38,106 nucleotides of DNA, taken from CAZZBK01 sp964387325. GTDB taxonomy: Bacteria; Planctomycetota; Planctomycetia; Pirellulales; PNKZ01. Under the pieces are notes generated by a model that had not been told where the DNA came from, did no database searches, and saw only the letters and a list, made by a program, of their open reading frames with translations. The translations under genes and the position numbers were made by a program. Location of the stretch: assembly GCA_964387325.1 (NCBI GenBank), contig CAYLYE010000030.1:1-38106 (forward strand), read 5' to 3'. This document shows positions 21,736 to 29,777 of the stretch, one piece after another; the stretch's first letter is position 1; the number at the start of each line of letters is the position of its first letter.

Positions 21736-23928
21736 ATGGATACACGTCTGACTCGCCTCTCGCTCGTGGTGTTAGTGGCGTTGCTAAGCACGGTCGCAGC
21801 CTGGGCTCAATCGTCCTATCCGATGCTGATGGACGCGGCACCGTTAGCCGTGCAAGTCGGCACGACGACTGAGGTCGAACTCTCGGCCCGTTACAATCTG
21901 CACGGCGCCTACGCTGCCATTGTCAGCGGTCAGGGAGTCACCGTCGAATTCGATCCGCCCAAGCCACTCGAGCTGGCCAAGGACGAGAAGCCCGCTGAAG
22001 CCAAGGCGACAGCGGCCACTACCAAGGATGAAAAGAAAGACGAGAAGAAGTCGGCCGAGGCCAAGCCTGAAGCCAAGATGGTGGCGAAAAAGCCCGAGCA
22101 GCCCAAACTCAAAGTGCGATTCAAGGTCGCCGCCGATGCGCAGCCCGGTTTGCGTGATTTCCGTGTCGCCACGCCCCAGGGAGTCTCTACCCTCGGGCAG
22201 ATTGTCATTGTGCGCGACCCGATCACGCGCGAGAAAAACCCCAACGACACGCTTGAAAAAGCGACGTCGATCACCCTGCCCGGCACGGTCAGCGGCGCGA
22301 TCGAAGCCGCCGAGGATGTTGACTTCTTCAAATTCACGATCGACAAGCCCACGGCCCTCACCTTCCATGTGCGTAGCCAACGCTGTCAGGATAAGATTCA
22401 CGACCTGCAAGCGCACAGCGATCCGTTGATCACCATCCGCAACGCATCGGGATCGGTGTTGGCGCTCTCGGACAATTACTTCTTCGCCGACCCGCTGCTC
22501 AACTACCAATTCACGATCCCCGGTGACTACTATCTCGAAATCCGCGACGTGCGTTACCAGGGGAATGCCTACTGGCAGTACAGTGTCGAGATCAACGATC
22601 GGCCGTTTGTGACCAACGTGTTTCCGCTGGCACTGCATCGCAACGAAGCCACGCAGGTGGAACTCGTCGGCTTCAATTTGCCAGCCGATCCGCACACCTC
22701 GTTGGTCGTGCCGAAGGATATGCCCGCGGGCATGCAATGGCTTAACTTGCCAATCGCCGGAGGCCAAGCGACCCCCGCGCCAATTTTTGTACACGACTTG
22801 CCAGGCGTGCTCGAAACGGCGAGCGCCGGCAAAGAGGCTGCTGCCCAGCCCATTGCTGTCCCCGCCTGTGTGAATGGGCGCATTCTCAAAGAGGGGGAAG
22901 TCGACCTGTACTCCTTCGAGGCGAAGAAGGGAGACTCTTTCCGCATCGAGTTGGTTGCCAGGCGGCATCAATCGCAGCTGGACCCGATCGTGGGCATTCG
23001 CAACGAGAAGGGACAACGATTGACCGAGAACGACGACTTTGCGATGGGTCGCCTCACCTCAGGAGACTCGTGCATCGAGTCGTGGTCGGCCCCGGCCGAC
23101 GGCGTCTATACGATCGAACTGCGTGACCTGCATTTGCAAGGCGGGCCGAGCTTTGTTTACGCGCTGCTCGTAACCCGCGCCGAGCCGCACTACTGGCTCT
23201 GGCTCGACTCGGACAAAACGCCCCTGACGCCCGGCGTGGCCAATGCGATCTACGCGCGTGTCACGCGCAAGAACGGTTTCAAAGGGGAGATTCAACTCGC
23301 GATCGACGGCTTGCCCCCCGGGGTGAAAGCGACCTGCGGCAAAATCCTTGACGGTCAAACCGATGGTTGCATTATCCTCGAAGCGGACTCGACCGTCGGC
23401 AATCGTTTCAGCAATGTGAAGATCACGGGCATCCACACGCCCAGCGAAGGGCCTGCGATGACCGTCACGGCGCAGCCCTATCAGGAGATTTATTTCCCCG
23501 GCGGCGGACGTGGTCATTACGATGCCCCTTGGCATACGGTGTCCGTGGGCGAGCCGCAGGATATTCTCTCAGTGAAGATCCAACCCAACACAATCTCGCT
23601 CAAACCCGGCGAATCGGCCAAGATCGATATCACGATCGAACGCGCCGAGGGCTTCGACAAAAATGTCACGCTCGACGTGATGTATCGGCACCTGGGGAGC
23701 ATGTTCGGCAACAGCCTGCCTCCCGGGGTGCAAATCGATGACAAAAACAGCAAGACCGTCATCAACGGCAAAGCCTTGCAAGGGCAGATCACGCTCAAGG
23801 TCGACCCCAAGACAGCCGTGCCAGTTGAGAATCAGATCGTGCCGGTGATGGCTCAAGTGTCGCTCAACTTTGTCATGAAAATGAGCTATTGCAGCGAACC
23901 GCTCACGATCACCGTAAAGAACCCGTAG
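21736..23928 (+). CDS. Secreted PPC-domain protein with charged linker
   Basis: The 730-residue product has a clear signal peptide ending STVAAWAQ. A beta-rich N-terminal domain is split by a Lys/Ala/Glu linker (about 79-125). Two pre-peptidase C-terminal (PPC)-like domains follow: ATSITLPGTVSGAIEAAEDVDFFKFTI with DYYLEIRDVRYQG, and VNGRILKEGEVDLYSFEAKKG with GVYTIELRDLHLQGG. The C-terminal third has Ig-like beta blocks (TISLKPGESAKIDITIERAEGF). There is no protease domain. PPC domains usually bind carbohydrate or cell-surface partners. It follows the DUF1549/1553 gene by 67 bases on the same strand and is probably its cotranscribed partner. A GAGG ribosome-binding site precedes the ATG. Confidence 0.85.
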   Translation: MDTRLTRLSLVVLVALLSTVAAWAQSSYPMLMDAAPLAVQVGTTTEVELSARYNLHGAYAAIVSGQGVTVEFDPPKPLELAKDEKPAEAKATAATTKDEKKDEKKSAEAKPEAKMVAKKPEQPKLKVRFKVAADAQPGLRDFRVATPQGVSTLGQIVIVRDPITREKNPNDTLEKATSITLPGTVSGAIEAAEDVDFFKFTIDKPTALTFHVRSQRCQDKIHDLQAHSDPLITIRNASGSVLALSDNYFFADPLLNYQFTIPGDYYLEIRDVRYQGNAYWQYSVEINDRPFVTNVFPLALHRNEATQVELVGFNLPADPHTSLVVPKDMPAGMQWLNLPIAGGQATPAPIFVHDLPGVLETASAGKEAAAQPIAVPACVNGRILKEGEVDLYSFEAKKGDSFRIELVARRHQSQLDPIVGIRNEKGQRLTENDDFAMGRLTSGDSCIESWSAPADGVYTIELRDLHLQGGPSFVYALLVTRAEPHYWLWLDSDKTPLTPGVANAIYARVTRKNGFKGEIQLAIDGLPPGVKATCGKILDGQTDGCIILEADSTVGNRFSNVKITGIHTPSEGPAMTVTAQPYQEIYFPGGGRGHYDAPWHTVSVGEPQDILSVKIQPNTISLKPGESAKIDITIERAEGFDKNVTLDVMYRHLGSMFGNSLPPGVQIDDKNSKTVINGKALQGQITLKVDPKTAVPVENQIVPVMAQVSLNFVMKMSYCSEPLTITVKNP

Positions 23929-24016
23929 ACCGCGGTCGATTCTCTCGGCACGCGGCCTAGGGTATCATAACGCTTGGCGTCCTCTGTCCGCGTCGTTCGC
24001 CTCGCGTTGCTTTCTC

Positions 24017-25612
24017 ATGCACCGATACCTTGTCCCATTCAACCCGAAACGGGTGCCGCATCATTTCACCGATGTGCTCATCATCGGCGGCGGACTCGCC
24101 GGATTGCGGGCGGCTTTAGCGATCGATCCGCGACTGAGCGTGCTCGTGATCGTCAAAGATCAACTCACGCAGTCCAATAGCACCTACGCCCAAGGGGGCA
24201 TTGCCGGCGTGCTCGACCCGGAAGACCGGTTTGAAAACCATGTGCTCGACACACTAACGGCCGGCGGAGAATTGTGCGATCGGCAAACGGTCGAAATGGT
24301 CGTGCGCGAAGCGCCTGACCGGATCCACGAACTGATCCAGTGGGGCGCACACTTCGACGAGGAAGCGGGGGGCGCTCTGGCCCTAGGACGCGAGGGGGGC
24401 CACTCGCATAATCGTATCGTACATGCACTCGGTGATGCGACCGGACGCGAAGTGATGCGCGCGGTCACGCAGCAAGCCTTGCGGCTCCCCAACTTGCAGA
24501 GCTGGCCTCACACCTTCACAATCGATCTGCTCACGCACGAAGGCCGTTGCCGTGGCGCGCTGGTCTGGAACGAATCGCACGGCAAGACGCTGGTTTGGGC
24601 CAAGCAGACGATCCTTTGCACCGGCGGCACAGGTCAGGTATACCGCGAGACGACCAACCCCAGCGTCGCGACCGGCGATGGCCATGCGATGGCTTATCGC
24701 TCAGGCGCTCTGCTGCGCGACATGGAGTTCATGCAGTTCCATCCGACCGTGCTTTATATTGCCGGTAGCAGCCGCAGCTTGATCACGGAAGCGATGCGCG
24801 GCGAACAAGCGTATTTGATCGATCGGACCGGCTATCGCTTCATGGCCGATTATGACCCACGTGGCGAACTCGCGCCGCGTGACGTGGTCAGCCAGGCGAT
24901 CGTTCGGCAGATGGAGAAGACGCGCCACCCCAATGTCTATCTGACCTTGGCCCATCTGGATGCAACCCGCGTGCGGCAACGCTTTCCTGGCATCGCGGCC
25001 ACGTGTGCCGAGTTTGGCATCGATATCACGCGCGACCCGATCCCGGTTCGTCCCGGCGCGCACTACATGATCGGCGGCATCGTGGTCGACGAGCAGGGGC
25101 GCACGAATGTGCCCGGCTTATGGGCGGCCGGCGAGGTAACCAGCTCGGGCCTACACGGAGCGAATCGCCTGGCGAGCAACAGCCTGCTCGAAGGGCTCGT
25201 CTTTGGCGCGCATGCCGGAGCAGGGGCACAAGCCGAGGCCGAGAAAATCGCCGACGACTTCCATGCCCTGCCGCTAGAAAACCCACGATTGGTCGACAGC
25301 GGCGAACTACTCGACCTGACCGACATTCGCAATTCGCTGCAAAGCCTCATGTGGCGCGACGTGGGCGTAAATCGCAATGGCGTCGATCTGGCCGAGGCGC
25401 AACGGACGATCGACCAGTGGTGCCGCTATGTCTTGCGACGGCAGTTCAACGATCCCACCGGCTGGCAGTTGCAGAACATGCTCACCGTGTCACGGCTGAT
25501 GATCGCCGCCGCACTGGAGCGCACCGAGAGCCGTGGCGTTCATTTCCGTGGAGATTACCCACACGTGGACAACGCCCACTGGCAGCGCCACATCACGTTT
25601 CAGGCGAGTTGA
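24017..25612 (+). CDS. nadB: L-aspartate oxidase
   Basis: The 531-residue flavoprotein has the FAD-binding start DVLIIGGGLAGLRAAL, STYAQGGIAG, the GREGGHSHNRIVHALGDATGREV active-site block, FMQFHPTVLY, EAMRGEQAYLIDRTGYRFM, RPGAHYMIGGIVVDEQGRT, and GLHGANRLASNSLLEGLVFG, all diagnostic of NadB rather than succinate dehydrogenase SdhA. It oxidises L-aspartate to iminoaspartate, the first step of de novo NAD synthesis, in the cytoplasm. Length is normal (about 530-540). nadA and nadC are not in view, so the pathway genes are dispersed. No strong ribosome-binding site is visible. Confidence 0.93.
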   Translation: MHRYLVPFNPKRVPHHFTDVLIIGGGLAGLRAALAIDPRLSVLVIVKDQLTQSNSTYAQGGIAGVLDPEDRFENHVLDTLTAGGELCDRQTVEMVVREAPDRIHELIQWGAHFDEEAGGALALGREGGHSHNRIVHALGDATGREVMRAVTQQALRLPNLQSWPHTFTIDLLTHEGRCRGALVWNESHGKTLVWAKQTILCTGGTGQVYRETTNPSVATGDGHAMAYRSGALLRDMEFMQFHPTVLYIAGSSRSLITEAMRGEQAYLIDRTGYRFMADYDPRGELAPRDVVSQAIVRQMEKTRHPNVYLTLAHLDATRVRQRFPGIAATCAEFGIDITRDPIPVRPGAHYMIGGIVVDEQGRTNVPGLWAAGEVTSSGLHGANRLASNSLLEGLVFGAHAGAGAQAEAEKIADDFHALPLENPRLVDSGELLDLTDIRNSLQSLMWRDVGVNRNGVDLAEAQRTIDQWCRYVLRRQFNDPTGWQLQNMLTVSRLMIAAALERTESRGVHFRGDYPHVDNAHWQRHITFQAS

Positions 25613-25687
25613 GACAGACGGATACACAGCGGTTACGCGTTCCGCTGACGCGTCGCGGCTAACGATCGGAGGCTCGTGCTGTAAGGA

Positions 25688-27361
25688 TTAGTGCTGCAAA
25701 CGCTTATACTTGAAGCGATGCGGCTGATCGGCTTCCATGCCCATGCGATGCTTTAATTGCTCATGGTAGGCTTGGAAGTTGCCCTCGCACCAGTGGACGT
25801 AGCCGTCCCCTTCGAAGGCCAAAATGTGAGTGGCGAGCCGATCGAGGAACCAACGATCGTGGCTGATCACGACCACGCAGCCGGCGAAATTCGTGATCGC
25901 CTCTTCGAGCGCCCGTAGTGTGTCGACGTCGAGATCGTTGGTCGGTTCGTCCAGCAGCAGCACGTTGCAGCCACGTCGCAGCAGCTTGGCAAGGTGAACG
26001 CGGTTGCGTTCACCGCCGGAGAGTTGCCCCACGAGCTTCTGTTGATCGGTCCCTTGAAAATTGAAGCGGGCGACATACGAGCGGCTGTTGAGTTTGCGCG
26101 TGCCGTACTCGATATTGTCGTAGCCGCCGGAAATCTCTTCGTAGACCGACTTCTCGGGATCGAGCGCGTCGCGGTTCTGATCGACATAGCCGAGTTCGAC
26201 CGTCGTACCGACGCGCACTTCGCCGCTGTCGGGCTGTTCTTGGCCGACGATCATCTTGAACAACGTCGTCTTGCCAACGCCGTTGGGGCCAATCACGCCA
26301 ACGATCCCGCCAGGAGGCAATCGAAAGCTGAGATTGTCGATCAGCACGCGATCGTCGAACCCCTTGTTGACATTCTTGAATTCGACGACGAGTTCGCCCA
26401 GGTGCTTGCCCGAGGGGATTTGGATTTCGAGTTCCTGTTCATGATCTTCCTTGGCCTCGGCTTCGAGCTTGTCGAAGCTCGCCACACGGGCTTTGCTCTT
26501 GGCCTGCCGGGCCTTGGGGGCCATGCGAATCCATTCGAGCTCACGCTCGAGGGTCTTTTGCCGCGCCGAGGCTTGTCGCTCTTCAACTCGTAGACGTTCT
26601 TGCTTTTGCAGCAACCACGACGAGTAATTCCCCTCGAAGGGGAATCCTCGGCCGCGATCGAGCTCCAAAATCCATTGCGCGACATTGTCGAGGAAGTATC
26701 GATCGTGAGTCACGGCAACGACCGTCCCTTGGTAGTCGGCAAGGGTCCGTTCGAGCCACTGCACGCTCTCAGCGTCGAGATGGTTCGTCGGCTCGTCGAG
26801 CAGCAGCAGATCGGGTTTTTGCAACAAGGTTTTGCAGAGCGCCACACGGCGTCGTTCGCCGCCGGAGAGTTTGTTCACATCGGCATCGGGGGGCGGCAAT
26901 TGCATGGCGTCCATTGCAATTTCCAGCTGACGATCGACCTCCCAGGCATTGAGCAAGTCGATTTGATCTTGCAGCCGCGCCTGCTCCTTGAGCAGTTTTT
27001 CCATTTCAGCGTCGGTGGCGACCTCGGCAAACTTGGCGTTCACTTCGTCGAATTTTTGCAACAGTTGACGCACGGGCGCGAGTGCCTCTTCGACGTTTCC
27101 GAGCACATCTTTGTCGGGATTGAGCTGCGGCTCTTGCGGCACGTAACCGACACTAAATCCGTCGGTGAGTCGGGCTTCGCCTTCGTAAGCCGTGTCGACG
27201 CCCCCCATGATGCGTAAGAGGGTGCTTTTTCCCGAGCCGTTCTTGCCGAGCACGCCGATCTTGGCCCCCGGATAGAACGAGAGCCAAATTTCCTTGAGAA
27301 CTTCTTTTTGACCGTGTTTCTTCGACAGATTGCAGATCTGGTAGATGTAATTTTGGCCCAT
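25688..27361 (-). CDS. ettA: Energy-dependent translational throttle protein EttA (ABC-F ATPase)
   Basis: The 557-residue product has two ABC domains without membrane segments: Walker A GKNGSGKST (39-47), signature LSGGERRRVALCK and DEPTNHLD in the first; GPNGVGKTT, LSGGERNRVHLAK and DEPTNDLD in the second. Between them lies the charged arm and linker (about 240-320; QKQERLRVEERQASARQKTLERELEWIRM). The start, MGQNYIYQICNLSKKHG, and the C-terminus, CEGNFQAYHEQLKHRMG, are those of EttA rather than Uup or drug-resistance ABC-F proteins. EttA binds the ribosomal E site and gates the first peptide bond according to ATP/ADP. Length matches the E. coli protein (555). It stands alone, convergent with nadB. 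Confidence 0.93.
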   Translation of the reverse strand: MGQNYIYQICNLSKKHGQKEVLKEIWLSFYPGAKIGVLGKNGSGKSTLLRIMGGVDTAYEGEARLTDGFSVGYVPQEPQLNPDKDVLGNVEEALAPVRQLLQKFDEVNAKFAEVATDAEMEKLLKEQARLQDQIDLLNAWEVDRQLEIAMDAMQLPPPDADVNKLSGGERRRVALCKTLLQKPDLLLLDEPTNHLDAESVQWLERTLADYQGTVVAVTHDRYFLDNVAQWILELDRGRGFPFEGNYSSWLLQKQERLRVEERQASARQKTLERELEWIRMAPKARQAKSKARVASFDKLEAEAKEDHEQELEIQIPSGKHLGELVVEFKNVNKGFDDRVLIDNLSFRLPPGGIVGVIGPNGVGKTTLFKMIVGQEQPDSGEVRVGTTVELGYVDQNRDALDPEKSVYEEISGGYDNIEYGTRKLNSRSYVARFNFQGTDQQKLVGQLSGGERNRVHLAKLLRRGCNVLLLDEPTNDLDVDTLRALEEAITNFAGCVVVISHDRWFLDRLATHILAFEGDGYVHWCEGNFQAYHEQLKHRMGMEADQPHRFKYKRLQH

Positions 27362-27426
27362 GAATCGCTCGTAGATCGCAGGTACATTCCGATTAAATCG
27401 TGGCAGAGAGACATTCTAGCAATTGA

Positions 27427-27447
27427 GGCCCCGCTCGGGCAGGGGCC
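27427..27447 (-). terminator. GC hairpin after the TPR lipoprotein gene
   Basis: A perfect 6-bp stem, GGCCCC with GGGGCC, and a nine-base loop lie about 23 bases beyond the TPR gene stop on the minus strand. No T-run follows, so it is at best a weak terminator. Confidence 0.3.
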
Positions 27448-27469
27448 GTCTCGGAGAGTGGAACCCGTG

Positions 27470-28429
27470 TTATCGCCGCAGCGGCTGGGGCAATTCGGCT
27501 ACGTCGAGCTTCTGCAGCAAACTGCGCGACGCGAGATGGCCGGGCTCGATCGACAGGGCTTGGCCGATCACCTCGCGGGCCTGCGCCGCATGTCCGATGC
27601 GGAGCTGCGCCTCAGCCAACTGATAGAGCAGTTCGGGCGTGGGGGGCGCACGATCGCGCGCGTTGCTCAGTACGTCGACAGCCTCGTTGTTGCGTTGCAA
27701 CGCCAGTAGCGCGATGCCCTGGTAGTACATGATCTGCTGGGGTTCTTCGCCCGGCGGGTAGGAATCGACCAGGGTTTGTAAATTAGCGAGCGCTCGCTGT
27801 GGCTCGCCGACTTGTTGGTAAGTCTGCGCCAGTTCGAGCAGCAACTCGCGCTGATTAGGTTCGTAGCTGAGCGCACGATGATAATGGGCCAGCGCGCCGC
27901 GGAGGTCACCGTTTTGTCGAGCGTAGCAACCCTCGATGAGCCAAGCGCTCGCCGATCGCGGATTCAATTGCAGTGCGCGTTGGGCCGAGTCATGGGCCGC
28001 CGTTAGGTTATTCAACGCGAGCTCGATCTCGGCTCGACGCACCCAGGCGGCATGGTCATCCGGCGACTGTTCGATCGCCTTGGTCAATTGTGCCAGTGCC
28101 TCGCGACGATGCCCCTGCTTGTAGAGCGCTTCGGCATAACGTCGGCGGGCTTCGGTGTCGATTGGACAAGTCGCGACTGCTTTGGCAAGCAACGCATCGG
28201 CGTTTTGCAAGTCGCCGCGTTCCATGGCCACCAATCCCTGCTGTGACAGTTGCCGACACTGGAGCAACGAGCGTGGCACGGGGCCATCGTTCCCTGGCCA
28301 GCGGCAACCGATCGAGCTCAGCAGGCTTGTGAGGAGCAACGTGAGCTGTGAACAGAACGCCAGCCGAGTCGCCCAGCGGCAACGAACTTTAAACAGCTGG
28401 GCATAACCCAGTTCTTGGCGCGAAAACAT
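27470..28429 (-). CDS. TPR-repeat lipoprotein
   Basis: The 319-residue product has a lipoprotein signal (hydrophobic SQLTLLLTSLLSSIGC, Cys42) and then a continuous array of about seven to eight tetratricopeptide repeats of 34 residues (AMERGDLQNADALLAKAVATCP, ALYKQGHRREALAQLTKAIEQSP, ALNNLTAAHDSAQRALQLNP, CYARQNGDLRGALAHYHRALSYEP, TYQQVGEPQRALANLQTLVDSYP). TPRs act as protein-binding scaffolds; a periplasmic or outer-membrane scaffold role is likely. No catalytic domain is present. It lies between ettA and a divergent unknown gene. The signal is long, and a shorter start is possible. Confidence 0.8.
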   Translation of the reverse strand: MFSRQELGYAQLFKVRCRWATRLAFCSQLTLLLTSLLSSIGCRWPGNDGPVPRSLLQCRQLSQQGLVAMERGDLQNADALLAKAVATCPIDTEARRRYAEALYKQGHRREALAQLTKAIEQSPDDHAAWVRRAEIELALNNLTAAHDSAQRALQLNPRSASAWLIEGCYARQNGDLRGALAHYHRALSYEPNQRELLLELAQTYQQVGEPQRALANLQTLVDSYPPGEEPQQIMYYQGIALLALQRNNEAVDVLSNARDRAPPTPELLYQLAEAQLRIGHAAQAREVIGQALSIEPGHLASRSLLQKLDVAELPQPLRR

Positions 28430-28591
28430 CCGACGTCCTCACGCGGCTAGCGCGACACTCCCTACGAGGGGGCGTACGGTATCAAAATGCCCTCGACCGA
28501 ACAAGCCGAGGCGGAGCCCCTTACCGCTTTCGACCACACTGTTTACGATATCTCATCGACTAATTTCATTGCCCCACACGAGAGTGCTACC

Positions 28592-29023
28592 ATGCCAGCC
28601 GTGTTTGATAAGCTCGGCATCCGCTTTATGTACCCCGACAACTGGACACTGGATGAGAGCGACGCCGTGGCAGGTGAACAGTCGGTCACTGTTTACTCGC
28701 CGGGCGGTTCGTTCTGGAGCGTTCGACTCCATGCTAGCGAGGTCGATCCCAGCGACCTCGTTGACGCAGCCCTGGCCACGATACGAACGGAGTATCAGGA
28801 AGTCGATGCCGAGACCTTCCATAAAACGCATGGTGACTATCAGATCGTTGGATGCGAGATGAATTTCTACTATCTCGACTTAACCAACACCGCCATCGTG
28901 CAAGGTTTTCGTACTTCGCAAAGCACGCTGCTGATCCTCTGCCAAGCTGACGATCGAGAGTTTGCGCAGATTGGGCGGATATTTGAGGCCATGACGATCA
29001 GCCTCCTGGAGAATCGACCGTAA
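28592..29023 (+). CDS. Small conserved-type protein of unknown function
   Basis: The 143-residue product starts MPAVFDKLGIRFMYPDNWTLDES and shows alternating beta strands and two helices (QSVTVYSPGGSFWSVRLH, DLVDAALATIRTEYQEVDAE, NFYYLDLTNTAIVQGFRTS, QSTLLILCQADDREFAQIGRIFEAMTISLL). The opening Phe-x-Tyr-Pro-x-x-Trp and closing helix recall the PsbP/DcrB-like fold, but I do not recognise a named family. There is no signal peptide with this start, so it would be cytoplasmic. An upstream in-frame ATG at 28487 would add 35 residues of poor composition. The structured intergenic block lies directly downstream. Confidence 0.7.
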   Translation: MPAVFDKLGIRFMYPDNWTLDESDAVAGEQSVTVYSPGGSFWSVRLHASEVDPSDLVDAALATIRTEYQEVDAETFHKTHGDYQIVGCEMNFYYLDLTNTAIVQGFRTSQSTLLILCQADDREFAQIGRIFEAMTISLLENRP

Positions 29024-29044
29024 ATTTTACACGGTAGAATTTAC
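29020..29044 (+). promoter_or_regulatory. AT-rich hairpin overlapping the stop codon of the 28592 gene
   Basis: A 7-bp stem, GTAAATT (29020-29026) with AATTTAC (29038-29044), includes the TAA stop. The 11-base loop carries ACACGG; the 11-base string TTTTACACGGT (29025-29035) spans part of the left arm and the loop and recurs at 29282-29292. No T-run follows. Confidence 0.4.
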
Positions 29045-29047
29045 AAT

Positions 29048-29340
29048 GTTCCTGCTAGCAAAACTGAACGGCTTTTTTGATTCGTGGCGTTGCTCCTGAG
29101 AGAGCAACACCTTACGTACAAACCGACAACTGCTAGCAGGCGATTGGCACGCGAAGTGCTTTAAGAGTGTTCGTCATCGAGCGACCAGCCGGTCGTCAGA
29201 ATCGATTATCAAACACCGTGCATCTTAGACTTTGGGCCAGCCGAACCAGGTTGGTTATCGCCCACTACGGGTAACAAGCATTTTTACACGGTGATGGGCC
29301 CGGTCGGTTAATCCCGCAGCACCGACCGGGCCCTTTTTTT
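29048..29340 (+). ncRNA. Candidate structured non-coding RNA, about 290 nt
   Basis: This 400-base gap without a protein gene is packed with perfect inverted repeats and ends in an intrinsic terminator. In order: CCTGCTAGCA (29051-29060) pairs with TGCTAGCAGG (29131-29140), 10 of 10; inside it GTTGCTC (29089-29095) pairs with GAGCAAC (29102-29108) around a six-base loop, extended by a GG/CC pair across a one-by-one mismatch; ATCGA (29176-29180) pairs with TCGAT (29202-29206) around an inner CGACC-agcc-GGTCG stem (29182-29195); CACCGTG (29214-29220) pairs with CACGGTG (29287-29293) around TGGGC (29233-29237)/GCCCA (29260-29264). I see no signatures of RNase P RNA, tmRNA, SRP RNA or a tRNA. No upstream promoter is obvious, so it may be processed from the mRNA of the 28592 gene. 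The family is unknown. Confidence 0.55.
29296..29340 (+). terminator. Strong rho-independent terminator of the RNA candidate
   Basis: A perfect 13-bp GC-rich stem, GGGCCCGGTCGGT (29296-29308) with ACCGACCGGGCCC (29321-29333), has a 12-base loop and is followed by seven T residues. It lies 273 bases after the nearest upstream stop codon, so it ends a transcript that has no protein gene next to it. Confidence 0.92.
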
Positions 29341-29405
29341 ATTTGCGATCAGCGAACCATCGGGCGACCGGATTTGATTCTTCCGCCCGCGCGGCAATGC
29401 TCCCC

Positions 29406-29435
29406 TTGAGAAGCGAAAATTACTTCCGATATACT
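29406..29435 (+). promoter_or_regulatory. Sigma-70-type promoter for the DUF2582 gene
   Basis: TTGAGA (29406-29411) and TATACT (29430-29435) each match the consensus at five of six positions, spaced by 18 bases. Transcription would start near 29442, about 40 bases before the ATG. Confidence 0.6.
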
Positions 29436-29481
29436 GCTGCCAACGGAGTTATTGATTCGCGTTTGGCAGAGGAGGTGGCCC

Positions 29482-29709
29482 ATGGCCATGACCACGGAAG
29501 AGACGATCGATCAAATCGGAGCGGCGGCGGGGAAGGTTTGGCACGCACTGGACGAGAAAGGCCCGCTCAGTCAGGCCAAACTCGTGAAGGAAGTCGATTT
29601 GCCGCGCGATCTGGTGATGCAAGCGATCGGGTGGCTCGCCCGTGAAGACAAACTGGTGATCGACGAATCGCGCAGCAAGATCGTCTCGCTCAAAGTGCCC
29701 GGTTATTAA
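29482..29709 (+). CDS. Winged-helix domain protein (DUF2582 type)
   Basis: The 75-residue product is a single small winged helix-turn-helix: IDQIGAAAGKVWHALDEKGPLSQAKLVKEVDLPRDLVMQAIGWLAREDKLVIDE, followed by a beta hairpin. This matches DUF2582-like proteins, about 70-80 residues, thought to be regulators or nucleic-acid-binding proteins; the target is unknown. GGAGGTGG lies six bases before the ATG at 29482, which settles the start over 29452; ATG 29488 is a close alternative. It has its own promoter and sits just after the strong terminator. Confidence 0.82.
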   Translation: MAMTTEETIDQIGAAAGKVWHALDEKGPLSQAKLVKEVDLPRDLVMQAIGWLAREDKLVIDESRSKIVSLKVPGY

Positions 29710-29777
29710 TCGCTGATAAATAATCGCTGGTAAACCACCTACTTGCGGCGCGGTCAGCAATCGACGGTCAGAAGCGT

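Noticed and set aside
21844..23016. Minus-strand open frame of 390 codons
   Set aside because: It is antisense to the PPC-domain gene and rich in residues that arise from its reverse complement; no domain is seen.
29048..29076. Short GTTC/GAAC stem followed by TTTTTT as a terminator for the 28592 gene
   Set aside because: Only four pairs with a 14-base loop; it conflicts with the perfect 10-bp stem 29051-29060/29131-29140, which is more convincing.
29048..29340. Structured region as RNase P RNA, tmRNA, SRP RNA or 6S RNA
   Set aside because: The conserved RNase P P4 strings, the tmRNA tRNA-like end, the SRP GGAA tetraloop region and the single long bubble hairpin of 6S RNA are not present.
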